From Acinetobacter sp. ANC 3929 (GTDB taxonomy: Bacteria; Pseudomonadota; Gammaproteobacteria; Pseudomonadales; Moraxellaceae): a stretch of DNA of 64,000 bases. Shown one piece after another: positions 39,363 to 49,323 of the stretch. The translations under genes were made by a program, and so were the position numbers. The stretch is taken from the NCBI RefSeq assembly GCF_000369405.1, contig NZ_KB849999.1, positions 726,054-790,053 of the forward strand. The letters are read 5' to 3'. The notes under the pieces were generated by a model, which was not told where the DNA came from, ran no database searches, and worked only from the letters and a program-made list of their open reading frames with translations. Positions within the stretch are counted from its first letter, which is position 1; every line of letters begins with the position of its first letter.

Positions 39363-39839
39363 ATGGCGCAAGCAAAAGTTGTAAAAAAACATAATGGTGG
39401 CACGATTGCTCAAAATAAAAGAGCGCGTCACGATTACTTTATCGAAGAAAAATTTGAAGCAGGCATGTCTTTACAAGGCTGGGAAGTAAAGTCTCTACGT
39501 GCGGGACGTATGACGCTCACAGAAAGCTATGTGGTTTTTAAAAATGGCGAAGCTTTTTTATTGGGCTCACAAATTCAGCCTTTATTGTCTGCATCAACCC
39601 ATGTGGTTCCAGAAGCAACACGTACGCGTAAGTTGCTGCTCTCTCGTCGTGAGTTAGAAAAGCTTTTGGGTGCAGTCAATCAAAAAGGTTATTCATGTGT
39701 ACCGTTGGCTTGTTACTGGAAAGGCCGTTTGGCTAAGTTAGAAATTGCACTGGTGAAAGGTAAGCAATTACATGACAAACGTGCTACAGAAAAAGACCGT
39801 GACTGGCAACGTGATAAATCTCGTCTGCTGTACAAATAA
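39363..39839 (+). CDS. smpB: SsrA-binding protein SmpB
   Basis: Partner of tmRNA in ribosome rescue. 158 residues. Beta-barrel core with [20 protein letters not shown] near 18, [19 protein letters not shown] near 39 and a C-terminal basic tail ([19 protein letters not shown]) that enters the mRNA channel. The tmRNA gene itself is not seen in the window. Followed at once by a strong terminator. Confidence 0.97.
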   Translation: MAQAKVVKKHNGGTIAQNKRARHDYFIEEKFEAGMSLQGWEVKSLRAGRMTLTESYVVFKNGEAFLLGSQIQPLLSASTHVVPEATRTRKLLLSRRELEKLLGAVNQKGYSCVPLACYWKGRLAKLEIALVKGKQLHDKRATEKDRDWQRDKSRLLYK

Positions 39840-39870
39840 AAAAAACCTCCAGTGATTGGAGGTTTTTTTT
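39840..39870. terminator. Bidirectional terminator after smpB
   Basis: AAAAACCTCCA and TGGAGGTTTTT pair around a 5-base loop and end in eight T. It also serves the converging flavodoxin-like gene. Confidence 0.92.
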
Positions 39871-39878
39871 ATTCAAGA

Positions 39879-40451
39879 TTAAACGGGGACATGTATTAAT
39901 CTTAATTCTGCTAAATATTTTCCGAACTTACGTGCGGTTTCCAAATCACCTTCTGGTGGGGTAATTTCAACACTGGCATTATCGGACTGGGTCATTAAGC
40001 CTAAAAAGCTCGACATACGGTTAATATCTAAAGAGCTTCTTCCCGTCGGCATAAATGGCAAACCAGCCCATAGCATGCCATGTTGCATCGCAAATAAGTT
40101 AATTTGCTGCAATACAGCTAACTTGTCTCCACTGAGACCACCACCATTGGTAAAACCAGCAGCCAGTTTGCCTTGCCATGCACGAGCTAACCAACGTTTA
40201 GACGAGTCTTCCATAAACTGTTTCAATGCAGCTGTGAGACTCCCCATATACGTTGGGCAACCGATCACAATCACATCTGCTTGATCTAATAAGTCCCATT
40301 GTGGCGCAGCCACAGAAATGAGATGCACTTCTGCACCTGCCTGCTCGGCACCTTGAGTAATATATTGTGCAACTTTGGCCGTATGCCCATAAGGACTATG
40401 ATAAACCACACAAACTTTAACTTGAGGAGTAATTTGCTCAATAACAGACAT
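39879..40451 (-). CDS. Flavodoxin-fold NAD(P)H:quinone oxidoreductase-like protein
   Basis: 190 residues, FMN-dependent by fold. The FMN phosphate loop is YHSPYGHTAKVAQ near 16-28 (S/TxYGHT form, as in WrbA). CPTYMGSLTAALKQFMEDS near 65-83 and FTNGGGLSGDK near 99-110 form the flavin-contact loops. WrbA-type enzymes make two-electron quinone reductions that limit oxidative stress; this one is similar in size but somewhat divergent, so wrbA is not assigned. Stands alone opposite smpB. Confidence 0.8.
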   Translation of the reverse strand: MSVIEQITPQVKVCVVYHSPYGHTAKVAQYITQGAEQAGAEVHLISVAAPQWDLLDQADVIVIGCPTYMGSLTAALKQFMEDSSKRWLARAWQGKLAAGFTNGGGLSGDKLAVLQQINLFAMQHGMLWAGLPFMPTGRSSLDINRMSSFLGLMTQSDNASVEITPPEGDLETARKFGKYLAELRLIHVPV

Positions 40452-40534
40452 GGAGAATTTTAAAAACCAATGAATTAGATCAAGTTTAACATTTTCACTA
40501 CGACATGGCGAATCAACAACACAAGGGATGCAAT

Positions 40535-41275
40535 TTATTGCATGAATACAAAAGTTGCCATTCGTCCTGTTTTTGCATCACGACGGTAAGAAAAATAATC
40601 TTCAGCTTGTTGATAAGAGCACTGATCTCCGCCTAAAACATTTTCCACGCCCAAACGGTTTAAAATAAAGCGAGCAATCGCATAAAGGTCCGCATGATAT
40701 TTACCCACCACTTGGCCAGCAACAAAAGCAGTTTCGAGCTCAGGATATTTTTCACAAAATATTGCTCTGACTTCTGCTCCAACCTCAAAACACGGTTGAC
40801 TAATCGCAGCACCCAACCATGCCCAAGTAGGCTGAGATTTCATCTCAGCAACTGTATTTTCAATGATCCCATTGGCCAAGCCGCGCCAACCAGCGTGCAA
40901 GTTAGCGACTTCAGTTCCATCATAATTACCTAATACCACAGGTAGGCAGTCTGCTGTCATCATCATTAAGGCATGGTTAGCACGTTGCGTCACCAAACCA
41001 TCGCCTTCAAGAGCAATAAATGGAATTTGTTCATTCACGGTATGGCAAATGGTGCTATGAGTTTGTGTCATCCATGTAATCTTATCTACACCAAATGCAG
41101 ATAACTGATTCAACAAGACCATACGATGCTGCTGAACACGTTGTGCATCATCATTGACATGCAAAGCCAGATTAAACCCAGACAGATTTTCATTTGCTGT
41201 TGCAATGGTTTGAGGATGTTCAATTCGTGTTTGCCCAACATAAACACCTTTAGGCAGACCTTGTACAAATTCCAT
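40535..41275 (-). CDS. pgeF: Peptidoglycan editing factor PgeF / multicopper polyphenol oxidase family
   Basis: 246 residues from the ATG giving MEFVQGLPKGVYVGQTRIEH, with AGGAG 6 bases upstream; a reading 11 codons longer lacks a site. Markers are WMTQTHSTICH near 79, MTADCLPVVL near 116, HAGWRGLANGIIENT near 135 and the C-terminal CSYQQAEDYFSYRRD. Family proteins (YfiH/YlmD) have purine-nucleoside phosphorylase-type activity and in E. coli PgeF removes wrong L-Ser from peptidoglycan stems. Lies downstream of rluD, as in E. coli. Confidence 0.9.
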   Translation of the reverse strand: MEFVQGLPKGVYVGQTRIEHPQTIATANENLSGFNLALHVNDDAQRVQQHRMVLLNQLSAFGVDKITWMTQTHSTICHTVNEQIPFIALEGDGLVTQRANHALMMMTADCLPVVLGNYDGTEVANLHAGWRGLANGIIENTVAEMKSQPTWAWLGAAISQPCFEVGAEVRAIFCEKYPELETAFVAGQVVGKYHADLYAIARFILNRLGVENVLGGDQCSYQQAEDYFSYRRDAKTGRMATFVFMQ

Positions 41276-41296
41276 AAATATCTCCTGAGCTATATT

Positions 41297-41402
41297 CTCT
41301 ACCTTCAACCTCTCCTAAAAAGAGAGGTAATTTAAAGCACTGTAAGACACTGAATTCACGAAAATCCCTCCTTAAAGGAGGGAGATTTAGAGGGAGGTAG
41401 AG
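41297..41402. repeat. 106-bp palindromic intergenic element with CTCTACCT / AGGTAGAG ends
   Basis: Fills the rluD-pgeF gap. The ends are 8-bp inverted repeats (41297-41304, 41395-41402). Inside are two hairpins, ACCTCTC/GAGAGGT (41308-41328) and TCCCTCCTT/AAGGAGGGA (41365-41383), plus further AGGGAGG runs. It has no coding potential. The layout is that of a short REP- or MITE-like repeat, and a similar CCTCCCTTT palindrome occurs in rnpB. Confidence 0.6.
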
Positions 41403-41408
41403 CTTTAC

Positions 41409-42458
41409 TTAATAGGCTTCATTTTCACTACGTAGGACTTCAAGCAACTGAGTAAAATCCTCAGGCCAAGGTGCTTCAAACATCATTTCTTCACCCGTAC
41501 GTGGATGTACCAAACCCAGTTTGGCTGCATGCAAAGCTTGACGCTTAAAGCTACGTAACTTATCAGTTAATGTTTCTGATGCGCCTGCTGGAAAACGCAC
41601 ACGATTGACATAAACAGGATCGCCAACCAAACCATGCCCAAGATAGCTGAAGTGCACACGGATTTGATGCGTACGGCCGGTTTCTAGCTGCGCCTGAATA
41701 CGGGTAAAGTCACGGAAGCGTTCTTTCACATTATAATGTGTTACCGCATCACGTCCGCCCGGTAAAATCGCCATTTTGACACGATCAACAGGATGACGCT
41801 TAATCGGCTCATCAATCGTGCCACCCGCAATCACATTGCCATAGACAACTAAATCATAAACGCGATAAACGCTTTTCTTGGCTAACTGCTTGCTCAGAGA
41901 AAATTGAGCTTCTAGATTTTTTGCAACCACCAATAAACCACTGGTGTCTTTATCAATACGATGAACTAAACCTGCACGAGACAGTTCTGCCAACTTTGGG
42001 GCATGATAAAGTAAGGCATTCACCAAGGTTCCAGTTGGGTTACCTGCACCAGGATGAACGACCATCCCCACTTCTTTGTTGATCACAATAATATCGTCAT
42101 CTTCATAGACAATATTTAAAGGAATATTTTCTGGCTGGCTTGAGGTTTGTACTTCAAGTTCAACTTCAAGCGTAAGAAGCTCATTGCCTTCACAACGGTA
42201 CTTCGGTTTAACAATGTTACCATTTACCAACAGATGTCCGTCTTTCATCCATTGCTTGAGTTTTTCACGAGAAAACTCGCTCCAAACCAATGCGGCAACC
42301 TGATCAATACGTTGACCTAAATAGTTTTCATCAAGTTGAATTTGCAACGATAAACGTGTTGCAGTTGAGTCAGAATTATGATTATCTGCATCGACAGAAT
42401 CTTCGAGTAAGAAATCTGTTTCAGAGATGTTTGAATTGGAAGATTGTGCTGAAGTCAT
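41409..42458 (-). CDS. rluD: 23S rRNA pseudouridine synthase RluD
   Basis: Forms pseudouridines 1911, 1915 and 1917 in helix 69. 349 residues. The first 35 are an acidic low-complexity extension (NISETDFLLEDSVDADNHN), then an S4 domain (RIDQVAALVWSEFSREKLKQW), and the RluA-type catalytic domain with HRIDKDTSGLLVVAKN near 162-177, whose Asp is the nucleophile. GRTHQIRVHFSYLGHGLVGD follows near 255. Of two possible ATGs I chose the downstream one (MTSAQSSN); neither has a strong ribosome site. bamD is divergent 71 bases away, as in E. coli. Confidence 0.92.
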   Translation of the reverse strand: MTSAQSSNSNISETDFLLEDSVDADNHNSDSTATRLSLQIQLDENYLGQRIDQVAALVWSEFSREKLKQWMKDGHLLVNGNIVKPKYRCEGNELLTLEVELEVQTSSQPENIPLNIVYEDDDIIVINKEVGMVVHPGAGNPTGTLVNALLYHAPKLAELSRAGLVHRIDKDTSGLLVVAKNLEAQFSLSKQLAKKSVYRVYDLVVYGNVIAGGTIDEPIKRHPVDRVKMAILPGGRDAVTHYNVKERFRDFTRIQAQLETGRTHQIRVHFSYLGHGLVGDPVYVNRVRFPAGASETLTDKLRSFKRQALHAAKLGLVHPRTGEEMMFEAPWPEDFTQLLEVLRSENEAY

Positions 42459-42529
42459 TTGATGATCGGTACAAAAATGGTTTAATAGCACCATTGTAGC
42501 TCATTGCCCAGAATAACAGAGGAGTTTTT

Positions 42530-43621
42530 ATGTCGCTACCACGTTATAAAATTACGGTGCTTGCACTTTCTTTAGGTGTAGCATCTGCATTTGTGGGCTG
42601 TAGCAGCAATCCAAGTAAGAAAGAAGTGGTGGATAAAGGACCACAATCAAGTGAACAGGTTTATTTCGAAAAAGCACAAAAATCGCTTGATCGTAATCAA
42701 TATACTGATGCAGTAAAGTCACTTGAAGCTTTAGATACTTACTATCCGACTGGGCAATACACACAACAAGCTCAATTAGAGCTTCTTTACGCGAAATTCA
42801 AACAAAAAGATTATGAAGGCACAATTGCGCTTGCAGATCGTTTCATTCGTTTAAATCCGCAGCATCCAAATGTAGATTACGCTTACTATGTTCGTGGCGT
42901 AGCAAACATGGAAATGAATTATGACAGCTTAATTCGTTATACATCTTTACAGCAATCACACCGTGATGTGAGCTATGTAAAAGTCGCATATCAAAATTTT
43001 GTTGATCTGATTCGTCGTTTCCCAAGTAGCCAGTATTCAGTGGATGCGGCACAACGCATGAAGTTTATTGGTCAAGAACTTGCTGAAAGTGAGATGAATG
43101 CAGCACGTTTCAACATTCAGCGTAAAGCATGGCTTGCTGCCGCAGAACGTGCACAATGGGTGATTGAACATTATCCACAGACACCGCAAACGCCTGAGGC
43201 ATTAGCCACTTTGGCTTATAGCTATCAACAGCTTGGTGACAAAGCGACCTCGCAACAATATATTGATATTTTAAAACTGAACTATCCAAACTTGGTCAAA
43301 TCGAATGGCGAAGTAAATTTACGTGCAGCACGTAAAGAAGGAAGTTGGGTGAACCGTGCAACGCTAGGCTTACTTGGTCGTGAATCAAAAACCAATCAAG
43401 TTAAAGATGAAGCGAAAAGCGATACCGAACAACGTAGCTTAACCAATCGTTTAAGTTTTGGTTTGTTGGATAAACCTGAAACTGAACAAGCAACACCTGC
43501 GCCAGTCGCAGCACCTGTAGCGACAACAGAAAATAAACCAAGTTGGAAAAACCGTTTAAGCTTTGGTCTGTTAGATAAACCAGAAGCTGAAAAAACAGCT
43601 GAGGATGATGCTGCAAACTAA
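42530..43621 (+). CDS. bamD: Outer membrane assembly lipoprotein BamD with repeat-bearing C-terminal extension
   Basis: Essential partner of BamA in inserting outer-membrane proteins. 363 residues. The lipobox is FVGC (Cys24). TPR-like helices at about 40-265 include YFEKAQKSLDRNQYTDAVKSLE and RRFPSSQYSVDAAQRM. E. coli BamD has 245 residues; the extra C-terminal 95 here hold three related segments, WVNRATLGLLG, LTNRLSFGLLDKPE and WKNRLSFGLLDKPE, joined by Pro/Ala/Thr-rich linkers. The repeats are visible in the DNA too. Divergent from rluD and ended by a strong terminator. Confidence 0.93.
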   Translation: MSLPRYKITVLALSLGVASAFVGCSSNPSKKEVVDKGPQSSEQVYFEKAQKSLDRNQYTDAVKSLEALDTYYPTGQYTQQAQLELLYAKFKQKDYEGTIALADRFIRLNPQHPNVDYAYYVRGVANMEMNYDSLIRYTSLQQSHRDVSYVKVAYQNFVDLIRRFPSSQYSVDAAQRMKFIGQELAESEMNAARFNIQRKAWLAAAERAQWVIEHYPQTPQTPEALATLAYSYQQLGDKATSQQYIDILKLNYPNLVKSNGEVNLRAARKEGSWVNRATLGLLGRESKTNQVKDEAKSDTEQRSLTNRLSFGLLDKPETEQATPAPVAAPVATTENKPSWKNRLSFGLLDKPEAEKTAEDDAAN

Positions 43622-43643
43622 TTTGCAATCTTCTGATACACCA

Positions 43644-43673
43644 AACAGGCAAGTATTCCCTTGCCTGTTTTTC
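43644..43673 (+). terminator. Intrinsic terminator after bamD
   Basis: AACAGGCAAG and CTTGCCTGTT form a 10-bp perfect stem with a 6-base loop, followed by a T-run. Confidence 0.92.
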
Positions 43674-43749
43674 ATTTTATGCAACAATGATTTCTGACAT
43701 TTTTGCCAAGCAAAAATGTTCTCCCCCTGTTTGAGATGGTTAAACACGC

Positions 43750-45636
43750 ATGGCAATTCCACAACATACGATTGATCAAATCTTAGATCGAACCGACATT
43801 GTCGATTTGATCGGTCAACGTGTGAAGTTAAAAAAGACTGGGCGAACCTATTCCGGCTGTTGCCCTTTCCATCAGGAAAAGTCACCCTCATTCCATGTGT
43901 ATCGAGATAAGCAGTACTATCATTGTTTCGGCTGCCAAGCCAATGGTAATGCCATTCGCTTTTTGATGGACATTGATAGTCGTAACTTTGTCGACGTGAT
44001 GAAAGATTTGTCTAATCAGACAGGCATCGAATTACCAAAAGATAATCACGACAATAAAAAACTTTCTTATAAGCGCAGTCCACAACAGACTGTAACTCCG
44101 CAAACAACACCACCAAAACAAGAACAACCAACCGCACCTGCCCAATCTATTCATGAAGCACTGGACGATCATTTTGTCGATATGGATCGCTTTATGGATG
44201 ATCCTTTTGCACAATTTGATCCTTCATTTAACTTTGAAGAACAGGTACAAGAAGGAAACCTTTATGACCTATTGGAAAATGTTGCCCAGTTTTATGAACG
44301 TCAATTACCCAATAGCCAGAAAGCGCAACACTATTTCAAACAACGTGGTTTATCTGCACAAACGATTCAATTTTGGCGGTTAGGTTACGCACCTGAAGAT
44401 TGGCAACACTTAGAAAAAGCCTTTCCCCAAGATATTGAAGGTTTAAAACAAATTGGTCTTATTCGTTCTAGCGATAGCGGCCGAGATTTTGACTTATTGC
44501 GTGAGCGCGTGATCTTTCCAATCCGTGATCATAAAGGTCGTGTGGTTGGCTTTGGTGGTCGTGCCTTAAACGATGAAATCAAGCCCAAATATATCAACTC
44601 ACCAGACTCCGAAGTCTTCCATAAAAATCAATTGCTCTATGGCCTATATGAAGGTCGTAAACTCAAGGCCAATGACTGGTTCATGGTTGAAGGTTATATG
44701 GATGTGATTGCCTTACAACAATATGGCATCAATGGTGCAGTCGCGACACTCGGAACAGCCAGTAACGCAGATCATTTAACGACGCTATTTAAACAAAATT
44801 CTCGTATCACAATTGCATTTGATGGTGATGCTGCGGGGCAAAAAGCAGCACGACGTACTTTAGAAATTGCACTTCCACTACTTAATGATGGCCGTGAGTT
44901 AAAATTCTTTGTACTCCCCAATGAACATGATCCAGACTCGCTGATCCGTCGTGAAGGCTTAGAAAATTTCCAAAAACTATTACAGCAAGCACCGTTATTA
45001 TCTGACTTTGTGTTCGCACATTTAACGGGACAACATGATATTAGTTCACCTGAAGGCAAAAGCTTGGTGATGGGCGAACTACGTGAATTGACGGAATTGC
45101 TCCCCAAGCATGGCTCATTTCGTTATCTACTCACGCAATCTTTTCGCGAAAAACTTGGTCTCGGAAAACGCTTTACCCCTCAGATCAGCCATGATGCGTC
45201 TTTGTCTTTTAACATCCATACTAAAGATGAAGATTTTGCGGTAGCAATTTTGATGCATCACCCGTTCCTGTATATTCATTTTGAAGAATTACGTGCAGTG
45301 ATAGATCAAAATGAATTATTGGCGAAGATTTTAGCTGCACTGAATATTGTATTTGATGATTTACCTGATGATCAGGAACTGGCGACCTACTATGTACTCG
45401 GTGCATGTAGCAGTTATAGCCATGAGTTGGCTGATATTATGCAACGTACTAATATCCAATCTTTAACACAAGCACCTGAAATTGCAGATAAACTTGCCAA
45501 AGAATATGCTTTAGGGTTACAAGAAAAATATTTACGCTTAAAGCTGAAATCGCCTATTTCTCTGATTGAATCGCGCAATTTACGCCAACAACTGAATGAA
45601 TTAACCAAACAAATTAGTTTACGCTTATTGTCTTAA
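43750..45636 (+). CDS. dnaG: DNA primase
   Basis: Makes RNA primers at the replication fork. 628 residues. The CHC2 zinc-binding domain has CCPFHQEKSPSFHVY near 37 and YHCFGCQANGNAI near 57. A Gln/Pro-rich linker (about 110-150) follows, longer than usual. The RNA polymerase domain contains DLLRERVIFPI and GFGGRAL, then the Toprim EGYMDVIALQQYGI near 314 and AFDGDAAGQKAA near 355. The C-terminal helicase-binding region reaches 628. It stands alone, without the rpsU-rpoD neighbours of E. coli. Its stop is 3 bases from the hemA stop. Confidence 0.95.
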   Translation: MAIPQHTIDQILDRTDIVDLIGQRVKLKKTGRTYSGCCPFHQEKSPSFHVYRDKQYYHCFGCQANGNAIRFLMDIDSRNFVDVMKDLSNQTGIELPKDNHDNKKLSYKRSPQQTVTPQTTPPKQEQPTAPAQSIHEALDDHFVDMDRFMDDPFAQFDPSFNFEEQVQEGNLYDLLENVAQFYERQLPNSQKAQHYFKQRGLSAQTIQFWRLGYAPEDWQHLEKAFPQDIEGLKQIGLIRSSDSGRDFDLLRERVIFPIRDHKGRVVGFGGRALNDEIKPKYINSPDSEVFHKNQLLYGLYEGRKLKANDWFMVEGYMDVIALQQYGINGAVATLGTASNADHLTTLFKQNSRITIAFDGDAAGQKAARRTLEIALPLLNDGRELKFFVLPNEHDPDSLIRREGLENFQKLLQQAPLLSDFVFAHLTGQHDISSPEGKSLVMGELRELTELLPKHGSFRYLLTQSFREKLGLGKRFTPQISHDASLSFNIHTKDEDFAVAILMHHPFLYIHFEELRAVIDQNELLAKILAALNIVFDDLPDDQELATYYVLGACSSYSHELADIMQRTNIQSLTQAPEIADKLAKEYALGLQEKYLRLKLKSPISLIESRNLRQQLNELTKQISLRLLS

Positions 45637-45639
45637 AAA

Positions 45640-46923
45640 TTACTGTCTCGGCTTACGCTCATGCTCAAACACATCTTGAAGATGTTGTTGCAGCCATTCA
45701 AAGTAATCTGGATTTTCAGCTTTTGCAGCTTCTCTGAGTAAAATCGAGGTTGGATGCATCAGTTTTTGTGTTAAACGATGTGCAAATTCTTGCAGTACCT
45801 GTTCAGCAGAATTTCCGTGCTGCAAAGACTCAAGCGCATGCGACAACTCTTTTTGACTCACTTCTTCACTATGCTGGCGATAAGCCTGAATCGTACCACT
45901 CGCCTCTTTTACTTTTTGTTGCGTCATCAATTGGGTGGCTAATTGGTTGACCATGATTTCAGCTTCAACCGCAGCCTGACGACGTTGTGCTAAATTTTCA
46001 TCAATCACACTTTGTAAGTCGTCAACACCATACAAATAAACGTTATCCAGTGATTCAACTTTCGGATCAATATCACGTGGAACCGCTAAATCGACCAACA
46101 ACATCTGTTGGTAACGGCGTTTCTTTAAAGCGAGTTTAACATCAGCATATCCGATCACTTGATGCAAACTGCCTGTACAACTGGAAACAACATCAGCTCT
46201 ATGCAAATTTTGAGCAAGCTCTGCAAATGGAATAATTTCCACATCGACTTGATGGGCAATTTCTTGTGCAAGAAGATCTGCCCGCTCACGACTACGATTA
46301 CAAATCATGATTTTGGCAACACCCATTTCTGCTAGATGTTTGGCAACAAGACTATTCATTTCACCAGCTGCAACCACCATGACGGTTAACTTTTCAGGCC
46401 GGCTAAAAACTTGCAATGCAAGCTGAGCAACGGCATAACCCATTGAAACAGCATGACTGCCAACAGATGTCTCAGAGCGAACCCGTTTTGCAGCATAAAA
46501 TGCATATTCAAAGACACTATTCAATTCAGGCGAAACAGTTTCTGCATCTTTAGACAGCGCTAATGCGCTTTTAACTTGCCCTAAAATTTGTGGCTCACCC
46601 AACATCAATGAGTCTAAACCACTGGCAACACGCATTAAATGTGTAACAGCTTGGGCATTCTCGTAACGATAAACATGATGAATTAACTGTTTTACATCAA
46701 TATTATTCACTTGGGCCAGCCAATTCAAAACGCTATCTGCATCCTCAGTCATGGCATACACTTCGGTGCGATTGCAGGTCGACACAACCACCAAATCATT
46801 TAGTGATGAGCGTTGGTTTTGTTCAAGCAATAGCGCAGCTAATCGCTCTGTATTGAAAGCAATTTGTTCACGAAGTTCAACAGAAGCTGTTTGATGGTTG
46901 ACGCCCAATGCAAAGAAAGACAT
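45640..46923 (-). CDS. hemA: Glutamyl-tRNA reductase
   Basis: First committed step of C5 haem synthesis, reducing Glu-tRNA to glutamate-1-semialdehyde with NADPH. 427 residues. The catalytic Cys is in [12 protein letters not shown] near 46-57. [13 protein letters not shown] near 108, [12 protein letters not shown] near 156, the NADPH-fold [17 protein letters not shown] near 186 and [14 protein letters not shown] near 270 follow. A C-terminal dimerisation helix ends the protein. Divergent from the TPR-lolB-ispE run, an arrangement shared with many gamma-proteobacteria. Confidence 0.97.
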   Translation of the reverse strand: MSFFALGVNHQTASVELREQIAFNTERLAALLLEQNQRSSLNDLVVVSTCNRTEVYAMTEDADSVLNWLAQVNNIDVKQLIHHVYRYENAQAVTHLMRVASGLDSLMLGEPQILGQVKSALALSKDAETVSPELNSVFEYAFYAAKRVRSETSVGSHAVSMGYAVAQLALQVFSRPEKLTVMVVAAGEMNSLVAKHLAEMGVAKIMICNRSRERADLLAQEIAHQVDVEIIPFAELAQNLHRADVVSSCTGSLHQVIGYADVKLALKKRRYQQMLLVDLAVPRDIDPKVESLDNVYLYGVDDLQSVIDENLAQRRQAAVEAEIMVNQLATQLMTQQKVKEASGTIQAYRQHSEEVSQKELSHALESLQHGNSAEQVLQEFAHRLTQKLMHPTSILLREAAKAENPDYFEWLQQHLQDVFEHERKPRQ

Positions 46924-47002
46924 ATCAGATCATCATTTCGCTAAATTTATGTTATTGTGCAACATCGGTGTCATAAAAAGCATTACTTTGGATCAATAAA
47001 AA

Positions 47003-48721
47003 TTGCGTCAGCTATATCGCCGTAACCTTTTTAGCGGCAAGACGATTAGACGGTATTCTACCACAATCTTGTTGTTAGGTAGCATGAGCTCTTATGTCTC
47101 TGCACAAGCAATACACGACATGTATGCAGATAACAGCTTTGAGCATGCACTTCAACAGAGCATGATTGCCGAATTTTCTCTTGCTTATGATGATATTGCA
47201 ACCGCACTACACAACTATACTGTACTTGCGATTCGAAGCAACTCAACCACAATTAAGCAACGTGCTCTGGATATCGCTTTAGAATATAATGACTTACAGT
47301 CTGCTTTGGATATTGCAACCCATTGGGTTGAGCAAGAACCTAAAGATGTTCCCGCTTTATTTTATTTGTCGCATATTGCACTAAAAACACATGAGTATGA
47401 ACTCGCAGCAAAGACCCTAGATAAAATTTTAAATATTGATCCCACTGCCGATCTTGAAGAAATTTTAGCGGGGATCGCGCCAGAACAAGCACAAGATCGT
47501 GAAATTCTACTCAATGCACTTCGAGCAAGTGCAGAAAGTAACAATCCTTCCATTTTAGCCCTGATTGCAGGTTTAGAAGCACAAGATGGTTTGTACGAAC
47601 AGGCGCTGAATAATATTAATCGTGCATTACGTAAACGCTCAAAATCAACCAGCTTTATTTTAATGAAAGCCAATCTGTTAATGGCTTTACGTAATGATGA
47701 AGAAACTAAAAAGTGGTTTGAAAAAGCCAGTCGGAAAAATAAAAATAATATCGATGTACGAATGGCTGAAGCGCGTTATTACATTCAAATCAATCAGCAA
47801 CAAGAAGCCTTAGATAAGTTAGAAGACATCATTAAAGATCACCCTAAAGCCGAAGAGGCCCTGTTTATTGCAGGTTTAACCAGTATCGATTTGAAGCAAT
47901 ATGAAAAAGCTGAACAATATCTGGTTGAATTGCGTTCATCTGCAAAATACCAAAATGAGGCTTACTATTACCTTGCGATCAATGCACAACGTAAACAGCA
48001 TTATGAAACCGCAAAAGCCTATTATCGTTTGGTCGATGGCAGTTTATATATTGTTTCCCGCCGTAATATGATTGCGATTTTTGAGAAACAGGGACAGTTG
48101 AATGATGGCTTACGTTTTTTAACGCAAGAACGAGTCAACTATCCGCAACATGCGAGTTTCCTATATCAAGCGCAGGCTGACATTTTAAAGAAAATGGACA
48201 ACAAAAAGGCAGCTTTGACCTTGCTGGATGAAGCCATTAAGAATTTGCCTGATGACCCTGAATTGATTTATGCAGAAGTATTATTGCTTGATCCTTATAC
48301 AGATAGAGATAAATTAGACAAAACCTTAAAACAACTTTTAACGATTGAGCCGAATAGTCCGACCTATCTGAATGCGTATGCCTACACCTTGGCACTGCAA
48401 AACCGTCGCCTTAAAGAGGCACGTAAATACGCAGAATTGGCACTGGATTTCGCACCTGAACAAGCATCCATTTTAGATACATTGGGCTATATCGCCTTTT
48501 TACAAAATGACTTTGATACTGCGTCTAAAGTTTTAGGTCAGGCTTATTCCATTAGTGGCAATGTCAATATTGGTATCCGTTATGCTAAAGCATTGTATAT
48601 GCAAGGAGCGCTCACGCAATTTAGCGAGGTGTTACAGCAATTGAAACAAAAACATGCCAATGCCCCACAATTACAACAACTTGATAGCTTAATCTTACCC
48701 ATCACTGTAAAAAAGAGTTAA
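47003..48721 (+). CDS. Tetratricopeptide repeat protein, probably exported
   Basis: 572 residues. It starts at TTG (MRQLYRRNLFSGKTIRRY), giving a basic start followed by STTILLLGSMSSYVSAQA, a likely signal peptide cleaved near residue 35. The mature part is TPR-like throughout, with repeats such as ALFYLSHIALKTHEYELAAKTLDKIL, EALFIAGLTSIDLKQYEKAEQYL and ASILDTLGYIAFLQNDFDTASKVL. The last resembles the C-terminus of Pseudomonas TPR proteins next to lolB. lolB follows by 6 bases, suggesting an envelope-related role in one operon. The function is not known. Confidence 0.8.
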   Translation: MRQLYRRNLFSGKTIRRYSTTILLLGSMSSYVSAQAIHDMYADNSFEHALQQSMIAEFSLAYDDIATALHNYTVLAIRSNSTTIKQRALDIALEYNDLQSALDIATHWVEQEPKDVPALFYLSHIALKTHEYELAAKTLDKILNIDPTADLEEILAGIAPEQAQDREILLNALRASAESNNPSILALIAGLEAQDGLYEQALNNINRALRKRSKSTSFILMKANLLMALRNDEETKKWFEKASRKNKNNIDVRMAEARYYIQINQQQEALDKLEDIIKDHPKAEEALFIAGLTSIDLKQYEKAEQYLVELRSSAKYQNEAYYYLAINAQRKQHYETAKAYYRLVDGSLYIVSRRNMIAIFEKQGQLNDGLRFLTQERVNYPQHASFLYQAQADILKKMDNKKAALTLLDEAIKNLPDDPELIYAEVLLLDPYTDRDKLDKTLKQLLTIEPNSPTYLNAYAYTLALQNRRLKEARKYAELALDFAPEQASILDTLGYIAFLQNDFDTASKVLGQAYSISGNVNIGIRYAKALYMQGALTQFSEVLQQLKQKHANAPQLQQLDSLILPITVKKS

Positions 48722-48727
48722 AAGAAC

Positions 48728-49309
48728 ATGCGCTTGTTTTCAAAATTTTGCGTCTCGGTATGTAGCAGTAGCGTTCTATTGTTAACTGGCTGCCAACATT
48801 TAAGCCAACCCAATAAAGTGATTGCTTCACCCCAAATCCAAGATGAAAATAATTTTAGCTTACAGGGCAAAATTGGTGTCCGTACTCCGCAGCAATCTGG
48901 TAGTGCTTTTTTTACATGGGTACAGCAACAAGAGCAGTTTGATATTGAACTGACTGGAATTTTGGGTGTCGGAAAAACCCAGATTGAAGGTAAACCTGGT
49001 CAAGTCACCTTAAACAGTGCAAAAACAGGTCTGATTACGGCAGCTACGCCTGAAGAATTACTGGAAAAAGCCACGGGTTGGCAGGCACCGATTATGCACC
49101 TTGCCTACTGGGTACAAGCCAAGCCTGCGACGCAAAATGCACAAGCGAGCAAAGACGAACAAAATCGCTTGAAACAGCTGATTGAAGATGGCTGGACGGT
49201 TGATTTCAGCTATAACGATGGCCAAACCTTGCCCAATAAACTTTTGTTGAAGCAAGCACTTGCCGACGACAAAGAAAACCGTATTACAATGGTGATTCAA
49301 AACCGATAA
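48728..49309 (+). CDS. lolB: Outer-membrane lipoprotein receptor LolB
   Basis: Accepts lipoproteins from LolA and inserts them in the outer membrane. 193 residues. The signal ends in a lipobox LTGC (Cys22). The mature domain starts with NFSLQGKIGVRTPQQSGSAF, the LolB-type first strands, and has FDIELTGILGVGKTQIEG near 75. The conserved WQAPIMHLAYWVQ is near 119, followed by a loop extended with Gln, Lys and Ala. ispE follows after 14 bases. Context TPR-lolB-ispE-prs supports the call. Confidence 0.92.
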   Translation: MRLFSKFCVSVCSSSVLLLTGCQHLSQPNKVIASPQIQDENNFSLQGKIGVRTPQQSGSAFFTWVQQQEQFDIELTGILGVGKTQIEGKPGQVTLNSAKTGLITAATPEELLEKATGWQAPIMHLAYWVQAKPATQNAQASKDEQNRLKQLIEDGWTVDFSYNDGQTLPNKLLLKQALADDKENRITMVIQNR

Positions 49310-49323
49310 TTTAGATTATTTTT

